Source: Lindgomyces ingoldianus
Taxonomy: Eukaryota > Ascomycota > Dothideomycetes > Pleosporales > Lindgomycetaceae
Assembly: GCF_010093535.1 (NCBI RefSeq)
Contig: NW_022985248.1
Location: 13,817 to 77,816 of the forward strand
DNA: 64,000 bases
Direction: 5' to 3'
A program made the position numbers and the translations under genes. This document shows positions 36,082 to 46,487 of the stretch, in pieces; the stretch's first letter is position 1; each line of letters begins with the position of its first letter. The notes under the pieces were generated by a model. It was not told the origin of the DNA and searched no databases. It saw only the letters and a list, made by a program, of their open reading frames with translations.

Positions 36082-36950
36082 TCATAAAACCTTTCCCATA
36101 GCCTCCCGCTGCAGCATTGTCTCATGCCATGCCTGCACATTCGGGAAATTTTCACTGGACTCTCTTCTCCGAAGTAGCTTAGCGCGATCACAACATTCCA
36201 CATCGCAAACGCTAGGTCTGCGTACGTACACTTGTCGCCAACAAGCTAGTTCTTCCCTTCAAGATGGGCATTGAGGATACCCAGGATACGAAGGGCTTGC
36301 TGGTCGTAGCGGTCGATGACGGAGGGAAGCTTCTCCCGGTGGAAAACGCAGAACCTGCCACGAGATTAATGAAAAGGGCGTGACACTTATACAAAGAAAT
36401 GAGCATGAAACAGAGCGTTGACTCACCACCTTACTTGCCCATAAAATGGGCCCTGCTGGCTTATCTGAAACATTAACCACTGCCTTAACAAATGCTTCTT
36501 AGTGAAAGTGTTGTAGGTCAGTTCCTTCTGAGTGTCATACTCCTTAATCAGATACTAGATGATGGCACCAGACTCCTAGAGGATAAGATTCTTGTTTGGA
36601 TCGCATATTGCTAGTATTTCGAATTCCTTAGCCAAGCTAATACTGGGGGCCGCCATCGCTTCATCCGGAATATGGAAGGCGGGCGGGAGCAGGGGGGGGG
36701 CAGAAGTCGGCTATGGGAAGGAACAAGGGGGAGGAGAGGTGGAAGGGAAGGGGATGTACCAGGAACCTTTCCATTTGGATTGATCTTCTTGTATTCGGAC
36801 CCTAGTACTTCTTCCCAGGAGAGGAGTTTGAGTTCGTATGGGATACCAAGTTCTTCAAGAATTATGACCGGCTGTTCATGTGAGTAGAAGATATAATAGT
36901 TGGAAGATTGGCGGTACACATACTTTCCATGGGTTGGGGCCTGCCGCTGC
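36082..36950 (-). pseudogene. Glutathione S-transferase (Ure2/GTT-like), degraded
   Basis: The order on the minus strand follows the family. AGPNPWK is followed by a ~50-nt intron, then PVIILEELGIPYELK and KINPNGKVP, the thioredoxin-fold N-domain with the GPNPxKV element of Ure2-like GSTs. A second intron follows, then ESGAII-YLIKEYDT, QWLMFQ and QQGPFYG, the C-domain KLPSVIDRYDQQALRILGIL, GDKCTYADLAFAMWN, and the end FPNVQAWHETMLQREAM with TGA at 36082-36084. In-frame TAG codons at 36576-36578 (expected Trp before ESGA), 36555-36557 and 36246-36248 (expected Trp in the NWLVG-type motif) and a frame change near 36170 make it non-functional. The true start is not resolved. Confidence 0.85.
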
Positions 36951-37591
36951 TGAGTGTCAGATTGGATGCTTTCAAGTTGGGGAACTGGGCTTACAAGTAA
37001 CCCAGATCTTGATAGGCTCGAGTGAAGACATTACTGTGTGCGCCGTGGGAGGAAGAATAGTGTAGGGCGAAGATGCTGCGGAACTTGGAATAAGGGCTTA
37101 GGTAGTTGATCGTAGGGGCCTTGATGACCTTAGGCCGTGGATCGGACGGCATAATATATGATACTATGGTTAGATCTTGGAGCGGGATTCTGAAGGATGA
37201 GAGCAGCGGGATGCCTATGGAATGTGGCTGTGACGGTGCATAATAAGAACAATATGAACCCTAACTGGGCCCTTGAAGGTTCAAGGTAGACTAGTGCAGC
37301 GTAAGTGGGGCAGGACTGGACCCATTGGAGCATGCATCGAGACTCGTAATTCCGCAGCTAAATCTAGGCTATGGAGAAACAGAAGAGCTGCTTCGAAAAA
37401 TGAAACATACCCGGTGTATGCCCCGTGTCAATATCGGAGCCGGGGCGCGTTCCAGTAGCACCCATTTTGAGGCTGGTGTTAGTGCAGCCAACGCTGAGGT
37501 AGTTATCAGCGACCACAAAAGGAAGAACTTCTTTATTTCTGCCATGCCATTTAATGCATTTCACAAAACGCCATCAAGTTCCTGAACAACC
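36951..37591. other. Intergenic region between the GST remnant and the rhodopsin-like gene
   Basis: Normal composition. Several frames of 60-86 codons overlap on both strands without recognisable domains. Nothing supported. Confidence 0.5.
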
Positions 37592-38601
37592 CTATCCCCG
37601 GCTTGGAGATTCATAATGTCCCAGCTCAATATCATACCTAACATTAATACTCGTATCCTGTTGTAAATGCCTTGTGCTATTTGTCTCACTTGCCGCTTTC
37701 GCATACCCACTGGACCTTCCCCCTTGTGTACCAAACGGAGTAGAATACACCCCGCTACCAGTGCGTAACTTCTGAGAAGTAAACAAGCTGGAAACCTTTG
37801 ATCCCCACCAAGAGAACCAAGTCCCAAGGCCATTCTCATCACTCGAGAATAGCGGCCTCAGCATTGGCAGCGACGCCGCCATAACAGACGCATTGGGCTC
37901 CAATTCCGCCCAAACGAATGCTTTTGTTAGGTTAGCGTAAGCGTTCGGGTTATCAGTGACCGAATGAACACCCTGGTATAAAAGTTGGAGGCGGGCTGCA
38001 CCGGCCACGCAACAGAGTCCGTCTAGCCAGAAACTCATCATGACCGCGATCTTGTTCCGGTAGGACATTTTCAGCGTGCGGATTACAAGCAGCGGCACCA
38101 GGAGTACGATAACGTCAAAGCCGAGGGACATGGCGGCCACGGCAATAGAATAGGCGGCATCGTCGATTACGTAGGTTTCTTCGGGGTTGGTCCAGATTCC
38201 GGAAATTGGGTTCGTCTTAAAGATGGAAACCTATAGCTTGCTTTAAAATATATCTCAAACATGGAATTTTTGACAGGATTCACTTACTAACAGGATTGTA
38301 ATGGTCCACATTGCAATAACGACGATCATGAACCAGACCACGCGAGGGAAAATCGAGACAGAGAAGAGGCGCTGGTAGAAGAGGAGCACTGATATTTTGA
38401 CCATTCCGAGTACAATTGAGAACGGAATCTCGTTGATCCAGAAAAACTATATCATGACAATTCTGCTCGCTTAGGGTCGTCGTCGAAAGCCAGAGCGTAC
38501 CTTGAATGTTTCGAGAGCCGCCTCTTCTGGGGACATTCTAATTCTGTTAATCCCGATCGTGGGTCCCATTACCCAGAGAATGATGCTCAAGCCCCAGCAT
38601 A
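37592..38601 (-). pseudogene. Fungal rhodopsin/PTH11-like membrane protein, 3' part
   Basis: Minus-strand exons separated by introns 38447-38500 (54 nt) and 38231-38287 (57 nt). Translation gives LSIILWVMGPTIG, then FFWINEIPFSIVLGMVKISVLLFYQRLF, a characteristic block of the fungal rhodopsin (SAT4/PTH11-related) domain. WTITILL, FKTNPISGIW, several further helices (FDVIVLLVPLLVIRTLKMSYRNKIAV) and VWAELEPNASVMAASLPMLRPLF follow. The C-terminal tail is polar. The 5' end stops abruptly at the target duplication CCAGCATA (38594-38601), beyond which the 7 kb element starts; the N-terminal exon lies at 45600-45828. Such proteins are seven-helix membrane proteins, some acting in surface or host sensing; the role here is not known. 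Confidence 0.85.
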
Positions 38602-39105
38602 CATGGTGTTTATTAGAACGTAACTGTTACTGTTAGTAGTGTTTTTTAGGTGTTACTAACAGTAATAGGGGTTTATTCTTACAGAAAAAGTAAATTAAAA
38701 TAGCCTTACTAGCAGTAATAGTTACTACTAAGTTAATTAATAGTAAATCTACTGTTTAGTGTAGTTACTAAAGTAACTAGTGTTTCTAGAGGCTTTAGAG
38801 GGCTTAATTTTAACACAATCTTCTTAATATAGTTATAGAGATTATTTAACTTTAAGTAAACAAGTCCTCTAGTAATCTAGTTACGTTGTAGCTATAGAGC
38901 CTTAATTATAGAAGGTAATAGCTAGTTTTAATTAATTATAATAGTTTTTCTAGCTTTACTAAAGCACCTCTTGCACCTACAGCTTATTGCAAGGATAGAT
39001 AGAAAATTAAGGGCTCTCTTATACAGTGTTAAATAGTGCTTACGCCTAATTTAATTCTACTAAGTAAGCAGATCTTTATAAATTATATTATCTTTAGCTA
39101 TAACT

Positions 39106-40969
39106 AACGTACTTCATGGGCGAGTTGCTTACACACTCGAGTCGCTCACTTTTGCTAAGACCCCACCCTAACAAACTCTATTATAGCCTATAACAACCCG
39201 CTCTAGCACTATATAGTACAGTACAGCCTAGAATATTATTTAGATACTACTTTTACTTCTTGCTTACATGTTTACATGTTATGCCTAGTTTAATTGCACT
39301 ATCTGCAGCGCCTTTAGGATAGCTTACCTACTTTAGATTACACCTGCTTCTTTACCTTCTTCCTGTTACTGCGCGCTCTAGACTCCTTTAGAGCTGTTAA
39401 GTGTAAGCTTTTCTAAATTATTAAGGTCTTTTCTGCCTTAATTTGCTTTTTTTTATATAATTTATATTATATAGCAGCCTTATTAGCTGCTTAAAGCTTA
39501 GTAATTTTCTGTTACACTAACACTAGCTTATATATAATTATTACTGCCTTTTTTAAGACCTTTTTAAACACCTTAACTATAAAAGTTAGTAAACTATTTA
39601 TATTCTTTTAAATTTTTATTTTTATAAGCATTAATTATAACCTAAGTTTTAGAGTATTACTTAGAGTTTACAACTACTAAAGCTTATTATATATAAGTAG
39701 TAGTAGTAATAAAGTGCGCAACTTTACATTAAGGCCTATTATAACTTATTATAAGTTAAAAAGAACTAATCTAGCGCCTTAAAACTTTTTTTAGATATTA
39801 CTAAAAGTAATTATAGCATTATAGGCTACTTTAAAGCATAGTAAGAACTTTATTTTTATAATATAGGTAATCTAGTTACACATAAGGTTTTTAGCTTAGT
39901 GCTTATATACTTTCTTTAAAAAAGCAAAATAACCTACATTAAGTAGCTATAAAAAGTGTAATAAGTAAAAAAGTATATAAATAGTAATAATTTTATTATT
40001 TTTATAGTATTACTAGAAATAAAGTAAGTTATAGCTCTTATAGCTGTTAATAACTAGTAGACAGTAGCTGCTAATAGTATACTTCTTTATATGCATGTTA
40101 AAGTGCTTTAACTAGTCTAAACTAAGCTAATTAGTAGTCTAGCTGCGCTTAGAGATTATAATAACTTAATTTTAAAGTAAAATTTTTTTTATACTAGTTT
40201 AAAAGGTAGTTGCTACTCTAGAAAATAATAAAAAGTAAAATAGCCTACCTTTTAGCATTAATGCCCTAAATAGCTGTTGTCTACTTCTAGTTGCCTAGCT
40301 AGACTACTTTTAGCTGTCCTTATCTCTCTAAACCTATAATAACTGCTCTAGTAGATATCTAGCTTATTATAAACTCTGTCTTATTAAAGTTATATATGTT
40401 GTTATTTTAGATGCTATACTTAGCTTTAATATTCTTTATAAAGTTAAACTAGCTTTAAATTACTATAAAATTCTTATAAAAAGCTTTTTTATAGTTATAC
40501 TTATGCTTAAACTTTACTTTAAGCTCTAAGTAATGCTTAACAAACATATTAAGCTAGTTTATGCTAATATAGCCTATATTATACTTAGCGCGCAAAAATT
40601 AGCTATATTAGCTATAGCTGCTAGCTAGGGGAGAAATCCTTATGTATCTAGCTTAAGTATGTGCTAAATAATTACCTACTTTTTATTATTATCTAGCTTT
40701 TATAAGTTAGCTATATAATTAGCTTAAAAAGGTTATCTAGCGCGTTAGTTGCTTATTATCTTTTAAAAGACTTTATAGATAGCTGCAGCGTGTTGCTTAA
40801 AAAGTGTTATGTTTTATTTAAAAGCTTAAAGTATAAGCTATATCTAATGTTCCTTTAACATGTTTAAGTAGTGTTATTAAAAATGCATTAGTGTAGAAAG
40901 AGTAGTGTAGTAAGGTCTTAGTAAAAGTAAGCAACTTAGGTCTGTAAGCAACTTGCCTATGAAGTACGT
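39106..40969 (-). mobile_element. Fot1/pogo D1 transposon, copy in the 7 kb element
   Basis: 1864 bp, ends ACGTACTTCATGGGCGAG and complement, TA duplications at 39104-39105 and 40970-40971. It is full length for the family and RIP-degraded inside, with better kept ends. By collinearity with D2 the transposase remnant is on the minus strand. Confidence 0.92.
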
Positions 40970-41379
40970 TAGAAGATTAAATTAAGTAGTATTAATATAC
41001 TGCTATAGCTTGTTTACTATATGTGCCTTTTTAGCGCTTAAAGATCTAGTAAGAAGGTAAAGATTAACATGTAAAGTTTTTATAAACTGCTTATTATAGT
41101 ACTTACTACCTAGTGTTTTATATTATTAACTTTTAGCAAGTATTGTTATCTTTTACTTTTACTTTTAAGCTTTATATTATGTGTAGATCTCTTTTATACT
41201 CTTTTTAGCTTTTTTTTACTAAGTTATAAACAACACCTACTTTTTCTTAGAACTAAATAAAGCATAGAGATAAGTTTAAAAATATTATAACATAGTAGTA
41301 TAAAATAAAAGAATCTATTATAAAAGTTATAAAGTATGTTGTTAGCTTACTAATGCTGCGTTTATAAACCTTTTTAAAG

Positions 41380-42340
41380 TAAAAAAACTATTCTATTTTT
41401 TAGGCCTTATAAAAGTAAATCTAGAGGTGTTAGAGATCTATAAGAGTATGCTAGAGAGATCTATATCTGCTTATACCTAGATCTTCTTTAGGGTGTTTAG
41501 TTATTTAATAAAAAGGCTTAAAAAAGTTTATAAGCTGCTTAGCCTTATTTTAATTTTTATTAGTAAGAGTGTTAGCTAGAAGGCTAAAACTATTACACTT
41601 ATTAATCTTACACTTATTAGTAGCTTTTTATTAGTATGTAAACTTTAAGATAGCCTTTTTAAGATCTAAATAGTAAAGAAGCATTAAGTAGGTAAAATTC
41701 TATCTAATTTTACTATCCTACACTAGTTTAAGCGTGTTAAATATCTAAAAAGAGTCCTTTTTAAGAACTTAACACTAGATAGTAGTAAAGAGCTCTTTTT
41801 ACTTATATAAAGCTATAATTATGTTTATAAAGTTATAAAGTTTACTAATTATAAGAAGCATAGTTAGTAAAAACGCTTTTTGTTTTTATATACTTAAACT
41901 TTTACTATAAATAATAGACTTAGCTATTAGGTTTATTATATACCTTATGTAGTATATTTAGTGTGTATTGCTTACAGAGAGCTTAGAGAGCTTATTAAGG
42001 GCGTAGATAAAGGTGTTATTATTATTAAAGGCATTATCTGTTATAAAGCAGCTAAATTTTAATACAATGCTGTACTTATTAATAACTATAATAGCTGCGT
42101 AGGTAAGGTTTAATCTAGAGTAGTTTCTAAGTAGATTTTTAAAGCTAATAAGAACTTCTTAAGCCTTATTATTAGCATCTAAATAAAAGTTAAATTTAAA
42201 GTTAATAATAGCGTACAGACTATCTTGCTTACTAATAAAGTAAGTAACTACTACTAGAAAAAAGTAATAGTTTAAAGATTTTTATACATCTACACTTAAC
42301 ATAAGTTTACTTTTACTTTTATTTAGTATTAATTATATCT
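41380..42340 (+). pseudogene. Degraded coding remnant of the unclassified element
   Basis: Between the two D1 insertions the plus strand can be read for long stretches with only TAG/TAA interruptions, including NLEVLEIYKSMLERSISAY near 41430 and YYIPYVVYLVCIAYREL near 41935. Such peptide-like runs with stops at former Gln/Trp codons indicate a RIP-killed protein gene of the host element. I do not recognise the family, and no DDE or hAT dimerisation motif was found. Confidence 0.5.
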
Positions 42341-42687
42341 CTTTCTACTAGGCTTTTAGTACATTCTAGATATAAGTTAATAGTGTAGTAAAGGCAGATA
42401 GTAGAGCAGCTAGAAGATTAAGTTAATTCTAGGTAATAAAGCCCTAAAACTTTAATAATATAGCTTAGTAAAATAAAACATCTTTAACTATTATAAAATT
42501 AATAAGAGCCTTTAGCAATCTTTTTTTCTACTATAGCATGTAAAAGCTTTTAGCACTACTTCTAGCAATTATTACTAGTTTAAATAAGTTTTAATAAAGT
42601 AATAAGCTATTAAGAAGATAGTTGCTTTTAAAGATATTAACTTTATACTTCTTTTAAAGGTAGGCAGTAATATAGGCTGTAGAATTA

Positions 42688-44761
42688 ACGTACGTCACAG
42701 GCGAGTTGCTTACACACCTAAGTCGCTTACTTTTGCTAAGACCCCACCCTAATAAACTCTATTATAGCCTATAACAACCCACTCTAGCACTATATAGTAC
42801 AGTAGAGCTTAGAATATTATTTAGATACTACTTCTACTTCTTACTTACGCATTTGCGTGTTATGCCTAGTCTAATTACACTATTTGCAGCGCCTTTAAAA
42901 TAGCTTACCTACTTTAGCTTACATCTGCTTTTTTACTTTTTTTCTATTACTATGCGCTTTAAACTTTTTTTAAAGCTATTAAGTATAAGCTTTTCTAAAT
43001 TATTAAAGTCTTTTTTACCTTAATTTACTTTCTTTTATATAATTTATATTATATAGCAGCCTTATTAGCTTTTTAAAGCTTAGTAATTTTTTATTATGCT
43101 AACACTAGCTTATGCGTAATTATTACTACTTATTTTTAAAACTTTTTTAAACATTTTAACTATAAAAGTTAGTAAACTATTTATATACTTTTAAATTTTT
43201 ATTTTTATAAGCATTAATTATAACTTAAGTTTTAAAGTATTACTTAAAGTTTATAACTACTAGGGCTTATTATATAAGAGTAGTAGTAGTAATAAAGTGT
43301 GTAACTTTACATTAAAGCCTATTATAACTTATTATAAGTTAAGAAAAACTAATCTAGGGCTTTAAAACCTTTTTTAGATATTACTAAAAGTAATTATAGC
43401 ATTATAAACTGTTTTAAAGTATAGTAGAAACTTTATTTTTATAATATAAGTAATTTAGTTATATATAAAGTTTTTAGCTTAGAACTTATACACTTTTTTT
43501 AAAGAAGTAAAATAACCTACATTAAGTAGCTATAAAAAGTGTAGTAAGTAAAAAAGTATATAAATAGTAATAATTTTATTATTTTTATAGTATTACTAGA
43601 AATAAAGAAAGTTATAGGTTTTATAGCTGTTAATAACTAGCAAACAGTAGCTGCTAATAGTACACTTCTTTATATGCGCGTTAAAGTGCTTTAACTAGTC
43701 TAGACTAAGCTAATTAGTAGTCTAGCTGCGTGTGACGGCGCGTACCGCCTCACATGCTCTGCGGCATCAGCTCCCTCGCTTGCGCAACGAGTAGCACGCT
43801 AGTGCTACGGGTAGCGCCTTGGCAGGGGGCACACATGTATATTTAAACTCGCAGAGCAGCTCCTCTGCTCCTGAGTTTAATCTAGTTGAGTTACACCACC
43901 TCTTGCTTGTAGCTTGAGCATGCCGACCGTGACACTGCGCTTAAAAACTATAATAACTTAATTTTAAAGTAAAATTTTTTTATACTAGTTTAAAAAGTAA
44001 TTACTACTTTAAAAAATAATCAAAAGTAAAATAGCCTACCTTTTAGTATTAAGGCCTTAGATAGCTGTTATCTACTTCTAGTTACCTAGCTAGACTACTT
44101 TTAGCTATCTTTATCCCTCTAGACTTATAATAACTACTTTAGTAGATATCTAGCTTATTATAAACCTTATCTTATTAAAGTTATACATGTTATTATTTTA
44201 GATGCTATACTTAGCTTTAATTGTTTTTATAAAGTTAAACTAGCTTTAAATTACTATAAGATTTTTATAAAAAGCTTTTTTATAGTTATACTTACACTTA
44301 AACTTTACTTTAAGCTTTAAGTAGCACTTAATAGATATATTAGGCTAGTTTATACTAATATAGCTTATATTATGCTTAGTGTGTAAAGAATTAGCTATAT
44401 TAGCTATAGCTGCTAGCTAGGGGGGAAATTCTTGTGCATCTAGCTTAAGTATGTGCTAAATAATTACTTACTTCTTATTATTATTTAGCTTTTATAAGTT
44501 AGCTATATAATTAGCTTAAAAAGGTTATCTAGCGTGTTAGTTACTTATTATTTTTTAAAAAACTTGATAGATAGCTGCAGTGTGTTGCTTAAAAAGTTTT
44601 ACATTTTATTTAAAAGCTTAAAGTGTAAGCTACATCTAACATTTTTTTAACACATTTAAGTAGTGTTATTAGGAATGCATTAGTGTAAAACAAGTAGTAT
44701 AGTAGGGTCTTAGCAAAAGTAAGCAACTTAGGTGTGTAAGCAACTTGCCTGTAAAGTATGT
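42688..44761 (-). mobile_element. Fot1/pogo D1 transposon with nested family C
   Basis: TA duplications at 42686-42687 and 44762-44763. The length is 2074 bp, or 1865 bp without family C and one CTGCG, equal to the other D1 copies. More strongly mutated than the copy at 39106-40969. Confidence 0.92.
43731..43934 (+). mobile_element. Family C LTR-like element, 204 bp
   Basis: TGTGACGGCGCG...CCGTGACA, duplication CTGCG at 43726-43730 and 43935-43939. Same length as the copy at 20224-20427 with only a few differences. Clean composition within a degraded host. Confidence 0.95.
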
Positions 44762-45599
44762 TAATAGTCTTTGCATAATTTTTTATACCTAGCTAATAGT
44801 AAAACTTATAGAGCTGAATTCTTAAGCGCTTACCTTTTTTATTAACATATACTAGATCTATGCTATATTTTTATATATAAGATGTTTAAGTTCTTCTAGA
44901 AAGCTCTTTTAAGCTCTTTATATAATATTTAAGGCCTTTAGGCTTTAGCTAGCAACTTTTAGTCTAAATATTATCCTACTTAATGTTAAAATTTAAGCTA
45001 TTGTTAAGGCAAAGGTCTTTAGAAAACTTATAAGAATAAGGATTAGCTAGTTAAAGCGTAAGTAAAAAAACGCTAAAAAATAAAGCCTTAATTATAAAGC
45101 TTTAAGAGCTTTAAAAGATAGCTTTTAACTTCTTAAAGTAAAAAAAGCTTATAAAGTAAGGCTTTAAAGTACTTAAATAAGTAATGTTAAACTAGTGCTA
45201 TAACCTTTAAGTGCTATATAGAGTTTAAAAGAATTTTTGCATACTTATAGTAATAATAGAGGCAATATTAGAGGTAAGAAGTAAGTAAATTAAGAAGTTA
45301 ATTTACTATTCTGTACTAACAATAGATAGGATAGTTAAAAACGTATAAAATTTAGTGTATTAGTGCGCGTTTTAACACCTCCTGTTCTACAGCAGCCCTT
45401 GTACTACTACGCGTGAAAACGTCCTCTACGAACGCGTTACTAAAACACTAAGAAATTAATTAGTATAGGCAGTTACTGTAGTGACTATAGCCTCATTAAC
45501 TGTACAGTAACAGAGGGCAATTCACTTTTGTTCTAACTGCTAAGAGATTGTTACTATTAGTAATAGTAGGAACAGTACTACGTTCTATTAAACACCATG

Positions 45600-45828
45600 C
45601 CAGCATAGTGCCTTTGAGACGGTTAGTCGTACGCTCAATCAAGGAACGTGGAGAAGAACAACTCGCCAGAGAAATTAGGATCGTCTAATCGTCTCAATAG
45701 AACTCTTGATTCTTGATCCGTTTCACATATAGGCGTACAATAACACAAATGGTAGCTAGTAGGGGAAATACCACTGATACAACGACCAGTGTGGTCGTAG
45801 TCAGAGAGAAGGTAGGATCAATGGTCAT
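45600..45828 (-). pseudogene. Fungal rhodopsin/PTH11-like membrane protein, 5' part with two nonsense codons
   Basis: The ATG at 45828 opens MTIDPTFSLTTTTLVVVSVV and continues through a first membrane helix to IVRLYVKRIKNQEF. It then reads Tyr-TGA-Asp-Asp-TAG-Thr-Ile-Leu-Ile (stops at 45694-45696 and 45685-45687). The family motif is WDDWTI, so both stops sit exactly where the two tryptophans belong (TGG to TGA and TAG). After a probable short intron the exon runs CWGLSIILW across the 8-bp target duplication into the 3' part at 37592-38601. The gene is dead twice over: by the insertion and by these codons. Confidence 0.85.
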
Positions 45829-45834
45829 GATTGA

Positions 45835-46487
45835 TGAACGTGTCAAATTGCACAGGCAACTATGGATATCGGGATGGTGATAATGAGAAGCCGAGTAGAT
45901 AAGTTTAAACTACAAGCAAGCTAGCCTTCACCTACATATGCTAGCGGAACCTATTGATAGACCTAGATATATTGTGGTGTAGGCATGATGCGAATCCACC
46001 CTATTGTCGGAGGCGGGCCGAGCACTTGTGAAAACAAAACAGTCTGATCTACATACCGGGATGCAGACTTGGAACCCGAGGGCGCATATATTGAATGCAG
46101 ATGCACGCGAGGGGCACGACAGTAGAATTAGATTGCGGTGTTCGCTGAATAGTGGGCGTTTGGGACGCCAATTTCACCATATGCATGTTTGCGGCGCAAC
46201 TTGTTTGATATTAAGGGAGGGTGGAGTGCCTATCATACGTTATACCAGATTTGGGCAATGCTGGTGGCCGACTTCAGCGGCGACTGGTGTGTCGAGGCCG
46301 GCGTCAATCATCTTGCATATGCGGCCCGCTCGTTGTGTGGAGTCGCAGAGAAGAGTTGAGCTTTGGCTAGACTTTTGTTTGAGGAGTAAAGGCCATAGCA
46401 TTAGGATCGCTACTCGATTTGCTACACCGGATTCTCGTCACGTCGACAAACCGACGTCTCAACCCCAGTACTGAATCTAAACAGCCA
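45835..46487. other. Intergenic region, no supported gene
   Basis: Normal composition. A 156-codon plus-strand frame at 46004-46474 has no domain, no good start context and an arginine/serine composition typical of chance frames. It lies downstream of the alpha/beta hydrolase gene, whose 3' end it probably overlaps. Confidence 0.5.

Larger units (their letters stand above)
38602..45599. mobile_element. ~3.06 kb transposon of unrecognised class (8-bp duplication) swollen by two D1 insertions
   Basis: Ends CATGGTGTTTATTAGAACG (38602) and the complement of CATGGTGTTTAATAGAACG (to 45599) are 21-bp inverted repeats with one mismatch. They are flanked by an exact 8-bp duplication CCAGCATA (38594-38601; 45600-45607). 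Removing D1 at 39106-40969 and at 42688-44761 leaves about 3056 bp. An 8-bp duplication suggests hAT, but I could not recognise a hAT transposase in the degraded coding remnants. It interrupts the rhodopsin-like gene. RIP-degraded. Confidence 0.85.

Noticed and set aside
46004..46474. 156-codon plus-strand open frame
   Set aside because: No domain, chance-like composition, overlaps the expected 3' flank of the alpha/beta hydrolase gene, and no splice or start evidence.
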